A DNA stretch of 8,575 nucleotides from an uncultured Clostridia bacterium (lineage in GTDB: Bacteria; Bacillota; Clostridia; Christensenellales; CAG-917). Below are positions 6,483 to 8,575 of the stretch, one piece after another (the stretch's first letter is position 1; each line of letters begins with the position of its first letter). A program made the translations under genes and the position numbers. The notes under the pieces were generated by a model. The model did not search any database and was not told where the DNA came from. It saw only the letters and a list, made by a program, of their open reading frames with translations. The DNA is taken from contig CAMWIB010000039.1 in NCBI GenBank assembly GCA_947174215.1, positions 1 to 8,575 of the forward strand. Direction: 5' to 3'.

Positions 6483-7121
6483 ATGAAAAAGAATATCGGT
6501 GTAGTATTATCCGGAGGAAGCGGTGTTCGTTTTGGGTCATCATTGCCCAAACAGTATCAGCAGATAAACCAAAAGGATGTTATAGGATACGTTATAGACG
6601 CGTTTAGAAATAGCGCAAGCATAGACGACGTGTTTGTCGTTGCTCATCACGATTATATAAATTATGTAAGTGACAAATTTCAAATTGACGTAATAGAAGG
6701 TGGCAATAATAGAAATATTACAGTTTATAATGCGCTACAATATATATATCGAAATTTTCCGGATTGCGAAAACGTGATTTTTGCCGATAGCGCAAGACCT
6801 CTGTTAAAAGCTAACGTGCTTGACGACATATGTGAACTGTTAAAAGTAAACGATGCTGTAATTACAACGTCTAAAATTACTGACAGTTTAGGATATAAAA
6901 ATAGTTTTGTAAAAAGGGATGACTACTATCTCGTACAAACCCCGGAAGCATTCAGGATTGATTGCTTAAAGGGCTTTGCGCCCGATAGTGACGCGACGGC
7001 GATAATACAACAAAGTACGTGTAAAAGTGTTTATCATTACGATAAAATGTTGTATAATCTTAAAGTGACGTATCCAAACGATTTAATTATAGCTAAGGCT
7101 CTTTTGGAGGGTATAGAATGA
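6483..7121 (+). CDS. IspD/TarI-family cytidylyltransferase, stand-alone
   Basis: A 212-residue nucleotidyltransferase that joins CTP to an alditol or ketose phosphate with release of pyrophosphate; in this context probably CDP-ribitol or a related CDP-alditol. The N-terminal CTP loop VLSGGSGVRFGSSLPKQY (8-25) carries Arg16 and Lys23, matching the essential Arg20 and Lys27 of E. coli IspD. Further family positions are GGNNRNIT (73-80), ADSARP (101-106, where IspD has HDAARP), ITDS (132-135), KRDDYYLVQTPEAF (144-157) and NLKVTYPNDL (192-201), whose Lys194 matches IspD Lys213. The catalytic set looks complete. It is slightly shorter than typical IspD/TarI enzymes (about 230-240). Its stop overlaps the start of a second IspD-family gene (ATGA), so the two proteins are probably made in step. 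A housekeeping IspD role in isoprenoid synthesis is possible but unlikely in this operon. The true substrate is not readable. Confidence 0.86.
   Translation: MKKNIGVVLSGGSGVRFGSSLPKQYQQINQKDVIGYVIDAFRNSASIDDVFVVAHHDYINYVSDKFQIDVIEGGNNRNITVYNALQYIYRNFPDCENVIFADSARPLLKANVLDDICELLKVNDAVITTSKITDSLGYKNSFVKRDDYYLVQTPEAFRIDCLKGFAPDSDATAIIQQSTCKSVYHYDKMLYNLKVTYPNDLIIAKALLEGIE
7106..7111 (+). promoter_or_regulatory. Ribosome binding site of the fused cytidylyltransferase/SDR gene
   Basis: GGAGGG sits inside the last codons of the preceding gene, 6 nt before the ATG at 7118, and supports this start in the ATGA overlap. It is a strong site, stronger than that of the stand-alone cytidylyltransferase. 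Confidence 0.75.
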
Positions 7122-8404
7122 ATATTGGAGTAATACTTGCGGCAGGTGTTAGCGAAAGATTTCAAAGTGTTGTGCATAAGCAATATCTTAAATTGAACGG
7201 AAAGGAAGTCATCTACTATTCCGTAAACGGAATGAAGGAGAGCGCTTGTTTCGACAAGATTATTGCCGTAGTAGACGAGGATGAGTTTAACAGTAAGTAT
7301 ATTGCCAATAAATATAATATTACCTGTGTCAAAGGCGGCGATAAGAGAAATAAATCTATTAAAGCGGCGATAGATTATATTGCCGATACTTTTGAGGGCG
7401 TTGATAAGATTGTTTTTCAGGATTGTTCGCGCCCGTTTGTAAAAAAAGAATTATATCAAGAGTTTATAAGCCAATTAGACAGTCATTCTGCTGTTATTAT
7501 GTCCTCAGATATAAACGACACGCTGTCAACGCACGAGGGGATATTTGTAAACAGAAAAGAGTATTGCCTTATTCAAACTCCGGAGGCGTTTCATTTTGAA
7601 GATATCAAAGCGTGGTTTTCTCCAAATAGAGAATGTACTGCGATAGTTAATCAGATGCCTGATAAGTCGGATGTGTTATTGTATAAACCCAATTCTTTTA
7701 ATATCAATATAACCTATCCGGAAGACTTGTTTTTAGCTGAGCAGTTTATGAATATTGATTATCTAAGGCTATCTTCTGCGGGTAAAGTTCATCCTAAAAT
7801 CGAAGGCAAAGTTTTGTTGCTCGGCGGTAGCGGCGGCGTTGGACAGTGTATCGTCAATGCTTTGAAAAAGGATAATGTGGAATATTTTGCGCCCACGCAT
7901 TCCGAGCTTGATTTGCAGGGTTTGACAATAGAAAGAATACAAAAGGCCTGTCCGTTTGCACCTGACGTAATCATAAACGTGGCGGCGGCGTATGCAAATG
8001 ACTCGGTCAATATTTTGGAGTCCTATGATAAGATTTTCGACGTTAATTTGCGCTCCAATCTTGTGCTTATAGAGTACGCAAAAACACTGAATAAAAAAGT
8101 TCATTTGGTTTTAATGAGTTCCTCTTCATCAACAAGAGGGCGCGAGAATCTTACAAATTATTCTGCCGCCAAGGCCGCGCTCAACAGTGTGGTTGAGAGC
8201 CAAGGCGAAACGCTCAGAGCGCAGAATATAATAGTGAATGCCCTCATACCTGAGAAGATAAATACGCCGTTAATCGCAAAGTTGCACAAAACGGAAATTT
8301 CATCGAGAGAGTTATTAGAGGCAGAGGAAGTAGTTAATTCCGTTATGTATTATTCAATTACAGATGAGTACGGAAAATTGGTTCATATAAGAAAAGGATT
8401 GTAA
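7118..8404 (+). CDS. Bifunctional IspD/TarI-type cytidylyltransferase and SDR reductase (Acs1/Bcs1-like, CDP-ribitol synthesis)
   Basis: A 428-residue fusion. Residues 1-215 are an IspD/TarI domain: ILAAGVSERFQSVVHKQY (6-23) with Arg14 and Lys21 kept, GGDKRNKS (73-80), QDCSRP (101-106), INDT (132-135), NRKEYCLIQTPEAF (145-158). At NINITYPEDL (195-204) Asn197 replaces the substrate-contacting Lys of IspD, and His20 replaces the Pro of the usual PKQ. Residues 228-428 are a short-chain dehydrogenase: LGGSGGVG (235-242, NADP-binding glycine loop), NVAA (287-290), Asn310, a Ser run (335-339) and YSAAK (348-352) giving the Tyr-xxx-Lys pair, so the reductase looks active. The same order occurs in Haemophilus influenzae Acs1/Bcs1, which reduces ribulose-5-phosphate and makes CDP-ribitol. 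That is the likely role here, feeding the TagF-like transferase upstream. Other ketose phosphates (giving arabinitol or mannitol, as in some pneumococcal capsules) cannot be excluded. It is slightly shorter than the Haemophilus enzymes (about 470) and is the last gene of the unit. Confidence 0.88.
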   Translation: MNIGVILAAGVSERFQSVVHKQYLKLNGKEVIYYSVNGMKESACFDKIIAVVDEDEFNSKYIANKYNITCVKGGDKRNKSIKAAIDYIADTFEGVDKIVFQDCSRPFVKKELYQEFISQLDSHSAVIMSSDINDTLSTHEGIFVNRKEYCLIQTPEAFHFEDIKAWFSPNRECTAIVNQMPDKSDVLLYKPNSFNINITYPEDLFLAEQFMNIDYLRLSSAGKVHPKIEGKVLLLGGSGGVGQCIVNALKKDNVEYFAPTHSELDLQGLTIERIQKACPFAPDVIINVAAAYANDSVNILESYDKIFDVNLRSNLVLIEYAKTLNKKVHLVLMSSSSSTRGRENLTNYSAAKAALNSVVESQGETLRAQNIIVNALIPEKINTPLIAKLHKTEISSRELLEAEEVVNSVMYYSITDEYGKLVHIRKGL

Positions 8405-8417
8405 AGTAGAGTGCTTT

Positions 8418-8479
8418 TTATAAATTGTTTATTGTTCACAACGGCGACCCATAAAGCGGTCGCCGTTGTGAATTTATAA
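8418..8479 (+). terminator. Perfect 15-bp hairpin after the last gene, probable terminator
   Basis: TTCACAACGGCGACC (8435-8449) and GGTCGCCGTTGTGAA (8458-8472) are perfect inverted copies around an 8-nt loop (CATAAAGC). An outer pair, TTATAAATT (8418-8426) and AATTTATAA (8471-8479), is also perfectly complementary, with an 8-nt bulge on the left arm. It lies 31 bp after the last stop codon, where an operon terminator is expected. The sequence after the stem is only AATTTATAAG, not a proper T-run on either strand. It could be a weak intrinsic terminator, an RNA 3'-end stabiliser or an intergenic repeat. Confidence 0.55.
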
Positions 8480-8539
8480 GTGGCATCGATAAGTTTGCCG
8501 ACATTGAGTAGCGCGTTCCTAAGCGGTTCAACAATATTG

Positions 8540-8568
8540 ATGACGTAAAATAATTGTGATATTATAAT
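8540..8568 (+). promoter_or_regulatory. Possible promoter for the next transcription unit
   Basis: A perfect TATAAT at 8563-8568 sits in a very A/T-rich patch, with ATGACG (8540-8545, 4 of 6 matches to the -35 consensus) 17 bp upstream. It lies past the hairpin and points out of the window. Such A/T-rich matches arise easily by chance. The rest of 8480-8575 holds no gene or RNA that I can support. Confidence 0.3.
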
Positions 8569-8575
8569 TATATAG

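Noticed and set aside
6483..7121. Stand-alone cytidylyltransferase as the housekeeping IspD of the MEP isoprenoid pathway
   Set aside because: No IspF or other MEP gene is adjacent, it overlaps an Acs1/Bcs1-like gene within a glycan operon, and its ADSARP motif departs from the HDAARP type of IspD. Not fully excluded.
7823..7830. GGCGGTAG, an exact match to the ops/JUMPstart element of RfaH-controlled polysaccharide operons
   Set aside because: It lies inside the coding sequence of the SDR glycine loop (Gly-Gly-Ser) in the last gene, not in a leader, and RfaH control is proteobacterial. Codon composition explains it.
7769..8104. Open frame of 111 codons on the reverse strand
   Set aside because: It is wholly antisense to the fused reductase gene, shows no recognisable family, and has no good ribosome binding site. 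The other reverse-strand frames are shadows of the same kind.
8480..8575. tRNA or other structured RNA in the tail
   Set aside because: A GGTTCAA resembling a T-loop (8525-8531) is present, but no acceptor, D or anticodon stems can be built around it.
1..8575. CRISPR array, insertion sequence, integrase or phage genes
   Set aside because: No spaced direct repeats, transposase or integrase motifs, or terminal inverted repeats bounding a gene were found on either strand.

Overview
This is a compact surface-polysaccharide (capsule or teichoic-acid-like) biosynthesis segment from an AT-rich bacterium. AGGAG-type ribosome binding sites, a near-consensus vegetative promoter and the A/T-biased codon use fit a low-GC Firmicute, probably a clostridial-type or gut-associated lineage. 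That placement is inference; no rRNA or housekeeping marker is present to test it. All six genes are on the + strand, and they look like one transcription unit: the gaps are 2, 4 and 33 bp, and two junctions overlap (TAATG and ATGA).

Layout: 1-215 is a non-coding leader with a good promoter (TTGAAA-N16-TATAAT), alternative hairpins built from AAACG/CGTTT elements, and a short 10-bp tandem repeat. At 216-1753 come a PLP-dependent sugar 3-aminotransferase (FdtB/QdtB type) and a left-handed beta-helix acyltransferase (FdtC type) with a clipped C-terminus. At 1753-6449 lie two large multidomain transferases. The first joins a GT2 domain to a GT-B-like domain. The second joins a paralogous GT-B-like domain to a CDP-glycerol/CDP-ribitol-type (TagF-like) polyol-phosphate transferase domain. 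At 6483-8404 are two tandem IspD/TarI-family cytidylyltransferases, the second fused to a short-chain dehydrogenase in the architecture of Haemophilus influenzae Acs1/Bcs1 (CDP-ribitol synthesis). At 8405-8575 is a non-coding tail with a perfect 15-bp hairpin and a possible promoter for whatever follows.

How the genes work together (inference): the first pair would make a dTDP-3-(N-acyl)amino-3,6-dideoxyhexose such as Fucp3NAc or Quip3NAc. The last pair would make one, or possibly two, CDP-alditols such as CDP-ribitol. The two large enzymes would assemble these into a repeat unit with alditol-phosphate linkages. The upstream nucleotide-sugar enzymes (RmlA, RmlB, the 3,4-ketoisomerase FdtA/QdtA), the initiating transferase, the flippase or exporter and any chain-length control lie outside the window.

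The points most worth a second look are: (i) the shared GT-B module attached to two different partner catalytic domains in adjacent genes; (ii) the stand-alone cytidylyltransferase next to a fused one, the fused copy having Asn where IspD has its conserved substrate-contacting Lys; (iii) an A10/A8 slippery linker in the TagF-like gene where either frame slip terminates at once, releasing a free GT-B domain; (iv) a T6 tract at the acyltransferase stop codon where a -1 slip would fuse it to the glycosyltransferase; (v) the structured leader.
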